64,000 bases of DNA from JAAFHI01 sp039793685 (GTDB lineage Bacteria > Acidobacteriota > Blastocatellia > Chloracidobacteriales > Chloracidobacteriaceae). Of this stretch, positions 18,179-27,135 are shown piece after piece. The number at the start of each line of letters is the position of its first letter. Position 1 is the first letter of the stretch. The DNA lies in the NCBI GenBank assembly GCA_039793685.1, contig JBDRAL010000027.1, positions 62,001 through 126,000 of the forward strand, in the 5' to 3' direction. Below the pieces are notes generated by a model. That model was given only the letters and a program-made list of their open reading frames with translations, searched no databases and was not told where the DNA came from. Both the position numbers and the translations under genes were made by a program.

Positions 18179-18480
18179 CTTTTTTTTATAACTTTTTTAT
18201 CATTTTGAATAATCCATTTTACAAAAATGTCATAAGCATTATCAAATGGCTGAGAAAGGCTATCATTACATTTTTTACAAATTGATTTTTTATATTTTAA
18301 AACATTAGAATTAGGGCCATGAACTTGGTGAAAGCCAGTGTCATTCAACAGCAATGATTTCTCTTTGTGTCCACCAAACCATTTTCCAATAAGAGAACGA
18401 ACTTCAGATTTTTTAAATTTATGCTCTCCACTGTCGGCAGGAGAACCACATATCCAGCATTTTCTTTCTTCATTACTCAT
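18175..18480 (-). CDS. Small HNH-like zinc protein in AT-rich cassette
   Basis: A 101-aa protein with CWICGSPADSGEHKFKKSE at the N-terminus and CKKCN near residue 75. The paired CxxC motifs and the EH between them have the look of a treble-clef HNH endonuclease or a degenerate relative. The second His/Asn of the classical motif would fall in SLSQPFDNAYD and is not clear. AT-rich, unlike its surroundings. The ATG (18480-18478) overlaps the last codons and stop of the upstream ABC permease by eight bases, so the cassette sits exactly at that gene's 3' end. Confidence 0.55.
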   Translation of the reverse strand: MSNEERKCWICGSPADSGEHKFKKSEVRSLIGKWFGGHKEKSLLLNDTGFHQVHGPNSNVLKYKKSICKKCNDSLSQPFDNAYDIFVKWIIQNDKKVIKKR

Positions 18481-19570
18481 AGCTCAACGACTCCACCGGG
18501 TCGATGGACGCCGCGCGCCACGCCGGGTAGAGCGACCCCGCGAGCGCGCTCGCGAAGCTGACGAGCGCCGCGATGACCAGCCAGCGGACCTCGATGAGCG
18601 TGTGGAGCGAGGTAAACCGCGTGATTCCGAAATTGACCGCGAACGCCAGCAGATAGCCGAATCCGACCCCGCCCGCGCAGATGACGAGGGCTTCCGTCTG
18701 AATCACCCGCACGATCCAGAGCTTCGACGCGCCGAGCGATTTCAGAATCCCGATTTCGCGTTTGCGCTCGGCAATCGTCGTGTACATCGTGAGAAACACG
18801 AACACCACGCTCACCAGAATCGCCAGCGTCACCACCAGCCGGAGAAACGTCTTCAGCGCCGGAATTCCTTTTGAATGAATGGCGGGCAGATCGCGGACGA
18901 AAATCACCGTGTTGCCCGGCAGGGTGTCGCCGATGGTCTTGGCGACCTTTTCCTGATCGGCCGCGGTGGCGCACTTGATGTAGAGAAAGGTGCAGCGTTC
19001 GGGCGCGACGAGCAGTTTCTGCATCGTGTCGAGCCGAACTTTAAACCGCGCCGTGCCCGCCTCCGGGCCGTAGACACCGCTGATCGTGAAGGGCCGGTTG
19101 AAAATCTGGAGCGTGTCGCCGACCTTCACCTTGCGGGTTTTCTGAAATTCCCGGTCCACGATCACGTCGTACTCACCGACCAGCGGCTTTCCTTCGAGCA
19201 TCGAAATTCCCGAGAGCCGGGCGTAGGAGTCGTACTCGATGCCCTCCACGAATTCAAAACCGATGCCGAAATCGCTCGGCTTGAGATACTGCCCGACCGG
19301 CGTCGTTTCGCCCACGCCGGAAATCTCGGCCAGCTTCGGGCCGTACTGCACGGGCAGACTGAGCGCCGAGTTCGACGTCAGGCTGAACTCCCGCCAGAAC
19401 ATCAGTTCCGCCTTGACGTTCGATTCGCGCCGTCCGCGACTGTCTTCCGACCCGCGCACGAGGCCGACATTGATGAGCATGAGAACGATGCCGAGCGAGA
19501 TGCCCACCGCGCTGACGATGGTCCGCACGGGGCGGTGACGAAGATTGGAAGAGACGAGGCTGAAGATCAT
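18473..19570 (-). CDS. FtsX/MacB-type ABC transporter permease
   Basis: A 365-aa protein with the MacB/FtsX layout: a first span near the N-terminus (IVSAVGISLGIVLMLINVGLV), a large extracytoplasmic domain (about 45-240), then three C-terminal spans. MYTTIAERKREIGILKSLGAS is the classical cytoplasmic coupling motif of the family, and the end, YPAWRAASIDPVESLSYE, is typical. It would work with a LolD/MacB-like ATPase, but none lies in this window, so the ATPase partner must be elsewhere. I chose the ATG at 19570; the longer frame begins inside the heptamer repeat. Exported substrate unknown. Confidence 0.88.
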   Translation of the reverse strand: MIFSLVSSNLRHRPVRTIVSAVGISLGIVLMLINVGLVRGSEDSRGRRESNVKAELMFWREFSLTSNSALSLPVQYGPKLAEISGVGETTPVGQYLKPSDFGIGFEFVEGIEYDSYARLSGISMLEGKPLVGEYDVIVDREFQKTRKVKVGDTLQIFNRPFTISGVYGPEAGTARFKVRLDTMQKLLVAPERCTFLYIKCATAADQEKVAKTIGDTLPGNTVIFVRDLPAIHSKGIPALKTFLRLVVTLAILVSVVFVFLTMYTTIAERKREIGILKSLGASKLWIVRVIQTEALVICAGGVGFGYLLAFAVNFGITRFTSLHTLIEVRWLVIAALVSFASALAGSLYPAWRAASIDPVESLSYE

Positions 19571-19572
19571 AA

Positions 19573-19746
19573 AAGGATGAAGGATGAAGGATGAAGGATG
19601 AAAAGAAGTGAGGATGAAAGTCGGTTCGCCTTGAATAATCAAGCTTTTTCGCCTGTTTCAAAGCGCTGCCTGAACGACCTCGCTCATCCCCATTCTCCTT
19701 TTCCTTTCTTCATCCTTCATCCTTCCGCCTTCATCCTTTTCTTCAG
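19573..19746. repeat. Heptamer tandem repeats (GGATGAA) with inverted partner arm
   Basis: Four exact GGATGAA heptamers at 19575-19602 are mirrored by TTCATCC-type words at 19709-19746 (for example TTCATCCTTCATCCTT). The structure occupies the gap between the TonB receptor and the downstream permease. Confidence 0.75.
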
Positions 19747-22700
19747 AAGTTGTACTTCAACGCGATCTGGACCGTCCGCATGGGCGTCCGGGTGTCGGTT
19801 GACTGACCGAAGCCGGGGAACAGCAACTGCCGGACCGGAATGCCGTAGTTGGCCCGGTTGAAGAGGTTGAAGAATTCGACCCGGATGTCGAGCCGGTGGC
19901 GTTCGGTGAATTGAAACTTCTTGATGACCGCGAGGTCCACGTTGGCGAGGCCCTGGGCGCGGAAGGTGTTGCGTCCGAGGCGGCCGTTGAGTCCGGGCGC
20001 GCCGAACAGCGGCCGGATGTTGGTCGGCGCGATAATCCGGGTCGGTCCGCTTTCGACGAACGTCAGGCCGGTGGTCGTATCCAGCCGGTCGTTCAGGTTT
20101 CCGTCGCGGTTGACGTCGAACGGCGCGATGACCGTGAACGGCTGGCCGGTGTTGAAGGACCCGATGGCCGCGAACTGAATCCCGCCGAACAGCTTGCTCT
20201 TCTGGAAGAACGGCAGGTCGTAAATCGCGCTGAAGGCGAACCGATGGCGCACGTCGAAACTCGACGCCCCGCGCTCGGCCCGGCGGTTGAAACTGTCCTG
20301 CGGCAGCGTGTCGCTGCCCGCCAGCGCGAACAGGTCGGAGGCGTCGTCAATCGACTTCGACCAGGTGTAGGCGGTCGTGAACTGCAAACCGCGCGAAAAC
20401 CGTTTGTTCGCCTGAAGTTGCAGGCTGTGGTAGGTCGAGGTCGCGTCCGATTGAATCTGCGTGAAGGAGCCGATGCCCGGAATCGGTCGGTCGGTCGCGC
20501 CCGGCCGGCGCGGCGCGTCAATCGAGCCGGTGAAGACCGGAATGTTTCCATTGGCGATGATGCCGGAAATGTTCGGAACGCCGTTCAGTCCAAGGTTGGG
20601 CGTGGTGAGCCGGAGCAGGTTCGAGCCGCGCGTGCCGACGTAGGCCACCGACACCAGCACCTGACCGGGCAGTTCACGCTCGATGCCGATGCTCCATTGT
20701 TGCGAGTAGGGCGTTTTCAACGTCCGTTCCGGCAGCACGAATCCCGCGCCGCCCGCCGGGAAGGACGGACCGAGCGCGTTCAGCAACGTCAGGGGATTCT
20801 GGTAGAGGCCGGTCGCGCCCTGATTGAACGTGTTGAGCGTTCCCGGACGGACGATGGGAAAGAACGTGTTCCCGACGTTGAACCCCGTCCGGATCGGGTT
20901 GAACAGTTCGAAGCCGTCGCCCTGCCCGAAATCCAGCCCGGTCAGGTTGAGCGTCACGAAATTCGGGAAAACGTTGCGCGACTGGCTCACGACCGCGCCG
21001 GGAACCTGGTCGTAATACAGGCCGTACCCGCCGCGAATCGCGGTTTTACCGTCCTTGAACGGGTCCCACGCGAAACCGACGTAGGGCGCGACGTTGTTGT
21101 TGTCGGATTCGTAAATGTCATTCCGACCGGCCAGAAAATCACCGAGTCCCGGATTCTGGGCAATCAGCGCGGCCAGAATCGGCGAGCCGAACGTCTGCTC
21201 GATGCGGCGGTTGGCTTCCTTCGGCACGCCGTTGAGTTCATAGCGCAGGCCGAAGTTGACCGTCAGATTGGGCCGGACGCGAAACTGATCGCCGACGAAA
21301 AAGTTGTACTGCGTGTAGCGCAGCCCAATGGTCGCGTCGGGATTCGCCGCGATGGTCTGAAGGAAGCCGGTCGCCGCGCCGACCGCCGCGAAGTCGGTCC
21401 CGTTGCCGAAACCGATGGCGAAGAATCCGGTCGGTCCGCCGTTGAATTCAAGGCGCGGACGGGCGTTGCGCGGCTGGTTGCTGTTGAGTTGCGCGCGGCG
21501 GATGTCGAACCCAAACGTCAGCCGGTGCGCGCCGAGATTCCACGCAGCGGTATCGGCGATCTGAAACGTGTTGTTGACCCGCTGCTGCGGAAAATTGAAG
21601 ACATCCACGCCGACCGGGCTGAACCCCGAAATCGCGAGCTGGCCGATGGGGCCGAGGGCCGCTTCGACCGTCCCGCCGGTCGCGTAGGTCGGATTGTTCG
21701 GATCGAGCGTGTTGTTGACCCGCGTCGGCGCGTTGAGCAGGAACGGCGTGTTCGGCAATTCCGCCGACGGAATCAGAAACGGATTGCGGACCTCGCGGAA
21801 TTCGAGCCGCGTCCGGCCGAAGGAACCGCGAAGCTGATTGCTCAGGCGCGAGGAAATCTGGGAATCGAAAAACAGCGACAGGTTCTGCGTGCCGACCCGC
21901 GGACGCAGCGACGAAAAGAGCGCCTCGCCCGTGACGGGCAAGGTCGTGTTGTCGAGCGAGAAGTTGTAGCGCCCGGTCAGCGTGTGTTCGCGGTTGAACA
22001 GATCAAACGTCCGCGCCGCTTTGATTGAAAAGGCCACGCCGTCGGCATTCGCCGGAAGAATCTGGGTAAAGGTGTTCGCGCCGTACGGCCCGCGCGGATT
22101 GTTGGCGAACGGAAAAAGGCTGAACACCGCGTCGCCGGTCAGCGAGGTTGGAAAAACCGGCGTTCCGTCACCCGTCACCAGTCCGCTGTCGCCCGCGCCG
22201 AACAGCCCGCGCTGAGCGACGGTCGGGACCGCGAAATGCGATTCCTGCGAGGCGTTTACCCGCTGAACTTCAAATCCGCCGAAGAAAAACCCGCGCGGAC
22301 CGAGCGGACCGCCGAGAAACGCGCCGGTCTGCACCCGCGTGTAGGGATTTTCGCCCGCCACCGGGTTGCGCGGAGCGATGGGTTGACCGTCGAGGCGGAT
22401 GGGCGTTCCGTTGACGACCGAGGAGGTCAGCGGAAAGGTCGCCGGACCGCCGACGAGATCGAAGGGGTTGCGCGCAATCAGCGCGCGGTCGGTGAAAAAG
22501 CCGTAGGCCCCGCCGTGAAACTCGCGACTGCCGCCGCGCGAAACCGCGTTGACCTGCGCGCCGAGGTTCCGGCCGTACTGCGAATCGGCCAGCGCCGTCG
22601 AAATCCGGAAATCCTGCACGCTTTCAATCGGCTGCGCGACCAGCGTGGTAAAACCCTGCCGCCGGACGCCGATGTCTTCGTCGTTGTTGTCGGAACCGTC

Positions 22701-23369
22701 CACCGTGAAGTTGTTCGACCGGCTCCGGAGGCCATTGACCGCGAACTGTCCCGAGGTTCCGACGCCGGGACCGACGCCCGGTCCCGCCGAATTGCCGACC
22801 GGCTGGGGCGGCGGGGCCACGCCGGGAAAGAGGAACGCGAAGGCGTCGAAGGTCCGGATGCCCGACAGCGGGAGCGCTTCGAGCTGGCGGCGGTCGATGT
22901 TGCCGCCCCGCGTCGCGCCGGTGAGGTCCACCAGCCCCGCGCCTTCGTCACTCGCTCCAGCCGTCGGGGCGGGGGTCGGTGTCGTCGGAGGCGCGGCGGC
23001 CCCGCGCTTGGCGAGGCCGATCAGGGTTTTGGCGAGTTCGTTGTCCTTGCTCAGTCGGACGATGAACTGACCGGTGTTGGAAACGCCTTCCCGGCGTTCG
23101 TATCCGTCGCAGTCGGCGACCACGGTGTAGGTGCCGGGCGCGAGCAATCCGATCGTGAAATTTCCATTGGCGTCGGTCACGGTTGACCGCGGCAGACCGG
23201 TATCATTGTTGGTCGCCGTCACTTTCGCGCCCGCCACCGGGCCGCTTCCGCCAATATCGTAAACCTGTCCTTTAATCGAACCGGTCGTCGGCCCCTGGGC
23301 CAGCGCCGGAGAGATCGGGCCGCCCATCAGGAGGGCCACGACCAGAAACGCGATACATTTTTTAAACAT
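19743..23369 (-). CDS. Oar-like TonB-dependent receptor
   Basis: A complete 1208-aa outer-membrane receptor. Signal peptide residues 1-25 (MFKKCIAFLVVALLMGG, cleavage after ALA), then a carboxypeptidase-regulatory domain (about 29-110, GSIKGQVYDIGGSGPVAGAKV). A Pro/Ala-rich linker follows at about 125-140. The plug has FAVNGLRSRSNNFTVDGSDNND, QDFRISTALADSQYGRNLGAQVNAVSRGG and REFHGGAYGFF. A barrel runs to the C-terminal strand RTVQIALKYNF, which ends in the aromatic residue required for BAM recognition. The ATG at 23369 has a GGAGG about 11 bases upstream. Substrate unknown. The permease follows downstream on the same strand after a repeat. Confidence 0.93.
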   Translation of the reverse strand: MFKKCIAFLVVALLMGGPISPALAQGPTTGSIKGQVYDIGGSGPVAGAKVTATNNDTGLPRSTVTDANGNFTIGLLAPGTYTVVADCDGYERREGVSNTGQFIVRLSKDNELAKTLIGLAKRGAAAPPTTPTPAPTAGASDEGAGLVDLTGATRGGNIDRRQLEALPLSGIRTFDAFAFLFPGVAPPPQPVGNSAGPGVGPGVGTSGQFAVNGLRSRSNNFTVDGSDNNDEDIGVRRQGFTTLVAQPIESVQDFRISTALADSQYGRNLGAQVNAVSRGGSREFHGGAYGFFTDRALIARNPFDLVGGPATFPLTSSVVNGTPIRLDGQPIAPRNPVAGENPYTRVQTGAFLGGPLGPRGFFFGGFEVQRVNASQESHFAVPTVAQRGLFGAGDSGLVTGDGTPVFPTSLTGDAVFSLFPFANNPRGPYGANTFTQILPANADGVAFSIKAARTFDLFNREHTLTGRYNFSLDNTTLPVTGEALFSSLRPRVGTQNLSLFFDSQISSRLSNQLRGSFGRTRLEFREVRNPFLIPSAELPNTPFLLNAPTRVNNTLDPNNPTYATGGTVEAALGPIGQLAISGFSPVGVDVFNFPQQRVNNTFQIADTAAWNLGAHRLTFGFDIRRAQLNSNQPRNARPRLEFNGGPTGFFAIGFGNGTDFAAVGAATGFLQTIAANPDATIGLRYTQYNFFVGDQFRVRPNLTVNFGLRYELNGVPKEANRRIEQTFGSPILAALIAQNPGLGDFLAGRNDIYESDNNNVAPYVGFAWDPFKDGKTAIRGGYGLYYDQVPGAVVSQSRNVFPNFVTLNLTGLDFGQGDGFELFNPIRTGFNVGNTFFPIVRPGTLNTFNQGATGLYQNPLTLLNALGPSFPAGGAGFVLPERTLKTPYSQQWSIGIERELPGQVLVSVAYVGTRGSNLLRLTTPNLGLNGVPNISGIIANGNIPVFTGSIDAPRRPGATDRPIPGIGSFTQIQSDATSTYHSLQLQANKRFSRGLQFTTAYTWSKSIDDASDLFALAGSDTLPQDSFNRRAERGASSFDVRHRFAFSAIYDLPFFQKSKLFGGIQFAAIGSFNTGQPFTVIAPFDVNRDGNLNDRLDTTTGLTFVESGPTRIIAPTNIRPLFGAPGLNGRLGRNTFRAQGLANVDLAVIKKFQFTERHRLDIRVEFFNLFNRANYGIPVRQLLFPGFGQSTDTRTPMRTVQIALKYNF

Positions 23370-23505
23370 GGGTTTCGAATCCTCCAAAACCGAAACTCGT
23401 TCAGACTGAACGCGGATTTTCGAACGCGAACTTTCCACCTCCGAAAAAAAAAGCACACGCGCCGATCACGAACGACCGGCGCGAAAAAACATCTTTTCAA
23501 ATACC

Positions 23506-24900
23506 TCAAAAGGGCGACGTCACCACCGACAGCACGACTGCTTCCTCGCCGTCGAGCGTGCCGAATCCGATGTTGCCGAATGAAAACGTCGTGTCGGTCA
23601 GGACGCTCAACGGCTGCGGCCCGTCGGCTTTCGGCGCGCTCAGCAGTTGCAGGGAATGGCGGATCATGCCGCCTTTCGCCTCGACGACGAGATGAAAGAC
23701 TTCGTTCGGATTCGAAATGTCGTCGGCGATGGTGTCGGATTTCAACAACTTGAGCGCGCCGTCGCGGCAGATATACGTCCGGAATGTCTTCGCCGTGCCG
23801 GACTTCGGCCCGCACAACTGGAACACGTAGTAATTTTTCGAATCCTGCGCCCGCAGCACCCATACCGCGCCTTTCCCGTTCAGGAAACGCACGTCGAACT
23901 CCATTTTGAAGTCCTTGTAGCGGTTGTAGGGTTCGGTCCGGAAGCCGAAGCCCGGTCCCCGGACGTTCATCTTCCCCTTTTCCAGCTTCCACGTCGCCGG
24001 TTTTTCCCAGAACGCGCCGCCATCGGTGAAAAAGTCGGCGTATTCGTCGGAAAACTTCACCCGCGTCATCGAAATCGTCACCGAGGCATCGCCCGGCTCG
24101 AACGACTGGGTTTTCTCCGCCGGATCGAACTCGCTCTTGACGAGCCGGATCGTGTGACTCCCCGGCGGAATGGTCAGAACCCCGGTTTTTCCGCTGTCGG
24201 CGACATTTCCACGGAAGGCGTTGTCGATGTAGACCTGCGCGCCAGGCTCGCCCGTGACGGTCAGATTGACAATGGCGGGCTGGAACTTCGGGGTCACGTT
24301 GGTTTCCGCGCCGCCTTCGACCGGTACGCGGACTTCCTTCGGCGCGATGCTCGCGTGGGTAATCCGCACCACCCGCTCACCGACCGGAAGATTCAAAATC
24401 TGGACCTGATTGCGTTCCTTGATGAACTTCACGTCAGACACGGCGGGCGTTTGCCCGTCAATCGTCACGACGTAGTCGGCGTCCACCGGCCCGATGACGA
24501 TGCTGCCGGTGGTCGGCGTGAGTTCCACGTCCTCGATGGTCGGTTTTTTCGCCGTGATGACGACCTTGCGCGCCTCGGGCTGGTAGCGGTTGGCCGACAG
24601 GGCCAGTTCATACTCTCCACGCGGCAGTTCAACCTGCAATTCCCCGTCCACGGCGGCGGCGCTCCGCACCGGCTTGCCGTTTTTTCTGATTTCAACTTTC
24701 AGATCGGGAGGTTCGGTCGAGAGATACAGCACGCCGTTGGTCACAACCTTCGCGGCGACCGGCTTCTTCGGCGTGGTTTTGGGGCGTGTCCGGGTCGCTT
24801 TTTTGACAGGCGTGTCGTATTCGAGCTGGGCCGACGCGGTGTCGGCCAGTCCGGCGAGGAACAGGGCGGTCAGGACAAAGACAAAGGCGTGATGACGCAT
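23506..24900 (-). CDS. Secreted PEGA-repeat protein with C-terminal jelly-roll-like domain
   Basis: A 464-aa protein with a signal peptide (ends ASAQ), a basic Lys/Thr/Pro linker (30-50), and about three PEGA-like beta repeats (about 55-125, 130-205, 210-285; for example GEPGAQVYIDNAFRGNVADSGKTGVLTIPPGSHTIRL, where the Gly-Tyr/His turn and final strand are typical). The C-terminal 190 residues (FFTDGGAFWEKPATWKLEKG, then FKMEFDVRFLNGKGAVWVLRAQDSKNYYVFQL) look like the concanavalin-type domain seen in DUF1080 or LamG proteins and could bind glycans. It lies 52 bp downstream of the kinase-FGE gene in the same direction and is probably co-expressed. Confidence 0.75.
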   Translation of the reverse strand: MRHHAFVFVLTALFLAGLADTASAQLEYDTPVKKATRTRPKTTPKKPVAAKVVTNGVLYLSTEPPDLKVEIRKNGKPVRSAAAVDGELQVELPRGEYELALSANRYQPEARKVVITAKKPTIEDVELTPTTGSIVIGPVDADYVVTIDGQTPAVSDVKFIKERNQVQILNLPVGERVVRITHASIAPKEVRVPVEGGAETNVTPKFQPAIVNLTVTGEPGAQVYIDNAFRGNVADSGKTGVLTIPPGSHTIRLVKSEFDPAEKTQSFEPGDASVTISMTRVKFSDEYADFFTDGGAFWEKPATWKLEKGKMNVRGPGFGFRTEPYNRYKDFKMEFDVRFLNGKGAVWVLRAQDSKNYYVFQLCGPKSGTAKTFRTYICRDGALKLLKSDTIADDISNPNEVFHLVVEAKGGMIRHSLQLLSAPKADGPQPLSVLTDTTFSFGNIGFGTLDGEEAVVLSVVTSPF

Positions 24901-24951
24901 GGGCGGGTAACCTGTGGAAAAAGCGCCCCGCGCGCCGACAACGGCGGCGAC

Positions 24952-26892
24952 TCAGGGCGTGGCATCCTTCGCGCACCGAAAACCGACGGACGAGAAGGTC
25001 TTCGCTTCCGGAAGGACCGCACGACCGTAGGTGTACGCGAAGCGTTTGTCGCGTTCATAGCTTCCGCCCCGCACGACCCGACCGTCTCTCGCGACGGCGG
25101 TGCTGTCGGGGTAGGGCACAAACTTCGAGGCCGTCCATTCCGCCACGTTTCCGCACAGGTCGAAAATTCCGAACGGACTCTTGCCCTGCGGGTAGCTACC
25201 GACCGGGAGCGGACGGGTGCGGCCGCTTTCCTTGCTGGTTTCTTCCGTATTGGCGTTGCGGGTCGTGAATTCGTTGCCCCACGGAAAAATCCGTTTATCG
25301 GTCCCGCGCGCGGCGTATTCCCATTCCTCCTCGGTCGGAAGGCGCTTGCCGGCCCACTTCGCGAACGCTGCGGCGTCCTGCCAGGTCACGTTCGCCACCG
25401 GGAACTTCGCCTCGCCCGACGGAAACGTGCCGTCCTTCCATCCGTCCGGCGCGGGATGATTTTCGGATTTCACGAACTGGAGATACTGCTCGTTGGTCAC
25501 TTCGTACTGGTCGAGATAAAACGCCTTCACCGTCACCTTGTGTTCCGGCTTGCTGCCCGGGTCCTCGCTCCCGTCGTCGCCCATCGTGAACTCGCCCCCC
25601 GGAATGAGGGTCATCCCGGACGGCGCGGGATTCGCCGGCAGTTTCGGGTCTTTCTCCGGCGGATTCGTCGTCACGGCCGGTTTTTTGAGCATGTACCACG
25701 CTCCGATGCCCCCGCCGACTCCCACGACGAGCAGCGCGACGACCGCAATCGCCGCAAACATCAGCAGATTGCTTTTCCCAGACGGCGCCGATTCAGCGGA
25801 AACCGGACTTCCCGACATCATCGACCGGGGATCGGTCGTGATGGCCGGGCGCGGCGTGGCGGTGTTCGCCATCGAAACATTCGACGTATCCGGCGTGAAC
25901 GAGGCCTCCGTCCCCATCGAACTGCGTGGACCGGGGTAAAGCGGCGCGGCAAACACCTGCGAGACGAAGTTCAACTGAACGCCGGAAGCCCGCAGCGCCG
26001 CGTCGTATTCCTCGTAAAGCTGGCCCGCGGTCGCCGGGCGCTGTTCACGGTCCTTGGCAATCGCCCTCAAAATCACCTGCTCGACGAGCGGAGGCATATT
26101 GGGGCGAAATTTCGACGGCAGCGGCGGCGGCTCGTGACAGTGTTGATAAATGACGGCGGTGTTGTTTCCCGAAAAGGGAACCTGCCCCGTCAGCATTTCA
26201 TACAGGATGATGCCCAGACTGTAGACATCGCTGCGGAAATCGAGCGCCTGCCCCTGTCCCTGCTCCGGCGACATGTAATAGGGCGTCCCCATGATCGACC
26301 CCATCTTGGTCAACTGGTCCGCCTCGCCGTCCTTGAGCTTCGCAAGGCCGAAATCGAGAACTTTGACCTGCTCGGAACCCTCCGGAGTCCGGATGATGTA
26401 GATGTTGTCGGGCTTCAGGTCGCGGTGAATGACGCCCTTTTCGTGGGCCGCGTTCACCGCCGCGCAGGTCTGGTAGAGAATCGTCGCAGCCGATTCGTAA
26501 CTGAGCGCTTTCTGCTCATGAAGGCGGTGACGGAGGTCGTTTCCGACCAGAAACTCCATCACCAGATAGACCGTGCCGTCGGGAGTAACCCCGAAATCGC
26601 TCACGCCGACCGCGTTGGGATGCTTGATCCGGGCCGCCGTCTTGGCCTCGCGCCGGAAGCGGTCGATGGCGTTCGAATTGGAGATGATCTGACGGCTCAG
26701 GAGCTTGACCGCGACGGTGGTGTCGATGTGGATGTGGGTTGCCCGGAAAACCTGCCCCATCCCGCCTTCGCCGATCTTGTCTTCAAGCTGATACTTCCCG
26801 TCCAGCACGCTCGAGACGAGCGTGCCGCCGTCATGGGGACAGAACTTCACCCCATCGTCAAAAACCCGGTCGCAAGTGAGGCAACGTTTCAT
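24952..26892 (-). CDS. Zinc ribbon - Ser/Thr kinase - TM - FGE/SUMF1 fusion
   Basis: A 646-aa protein. Residues 1-25 form a zinc ribbon (CLTCDRVFDDGVKFCPHDGG). A Hanks-type kinase follows (about 31-295): glycine loop GEGGMGQVF, catalytic Lys in VAVKLL, HRDLKPDN, DFGLAK and MSPEQ, all intact. A low-complexity linker leads to one membrane span (about 375-397). The C-terminal 220 residues are a formylglycine-generating-enzyme-like (SUMF1) domain: GMTLIPGGEFTMG, YEVTNEQYLQFV, RLPTEEEWEYAARG, CGNVAEWTAS, VVRGGS. Such domains outside sulfatase maturation usually bind or modify peptides or glycans. The kinase faces the cytoplasm and the FGE domain the outside, suggesting a receptor kinase. Confidence 0.92.
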   Translation of the reverse strand: MKRCLTCDRVFDDGVKFCPHDGGTLVSSVLDGKYQLEDKIGEGGMGQVFRATHIHIDTTVAVKLLSRQIISNSNAIDRFRREAKTAARIKHPNAVGVSDFGVTPDGTVYLVMEFLVGNDLRHRLHEQKALSYESAATILYQTCAAVNAAHEKGVIHRDLKPDNIYIIRTPEGSEQVKVLDFGLAKLKDGEADQLTKMGSIMGTPYYMSPEQGQGQALDFRSDVYSLGIILYEMLTGQVPFSGNNTAVIYQHCHEPPPLPSKFRPNMPPLVEQVILRAIAKDREQRPATAGQLYEEYDAALRASGVQLNFVSQVFAAPLYPGPRSSMGTEASFTPDTSNVSMANTATPRPAITTDPRSMMSGSPVSAESAPSGKSNLLMFAAIAVVALLVVGVGGGIGAWYMLKKPAVTTNPPEKDPKLPANPAPSGMTLIPGGEFTMGDDGSEDPGSKPEHKVTVKAFYLDQYEVTNEQYLQFVKSENHPAPDGWKDGTFPSGEAKFPVANVTWQDAAAFAKWAGKRLPTEEEWEYAARGTDKRIFPWGNEFTTRNANTEETSKESGRTRPLPVGSYPQGKSPFGIFDLCGNVAEWTASKFVPYPDSTAVARDGRVVRGGSYERDKRFAYTYGRAVLPEAKTFSSVGFRCAKDATP

Positions 26893-27135
26893 GGCGTCAG
26901 AAAGCCTGTTCGGGAGAAAAAATGGCCGGACTTACCTGAAATCGACAGGGATAAACCCTCCACGGAACTCCGATAAAACAAAGGACGGCGGAACCGGAAA
27001 AACAGATTTCCGGTACTTTACAGAATTATTCGGCAAACACAAGGCAGCCGAATTTGGGGGTAATGCGGCGTACGACGTTTGAAACGAGGGATTTGGGCGG
27101 ATTGTTTACTGGAAAAATGACGACGGAAGCATGTT

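Noticed and set aside
19896..22028. 710-aa plus-strand frame
   Set aside because: Antisense shadow of the TonB receptor.
23360..23380. TTCGAATCC word resembling a tRNA T-loop
   Set aside because: No acceptor stem or anticodon arm around it; it lies in the 5' region of the TonB receptor.
23647..26976. 1109-aa plus-strand frame
   Set aside because: Antisense shadow of the PEGA and kinase-FGE genes; arginine/glycine-rich with no domain.
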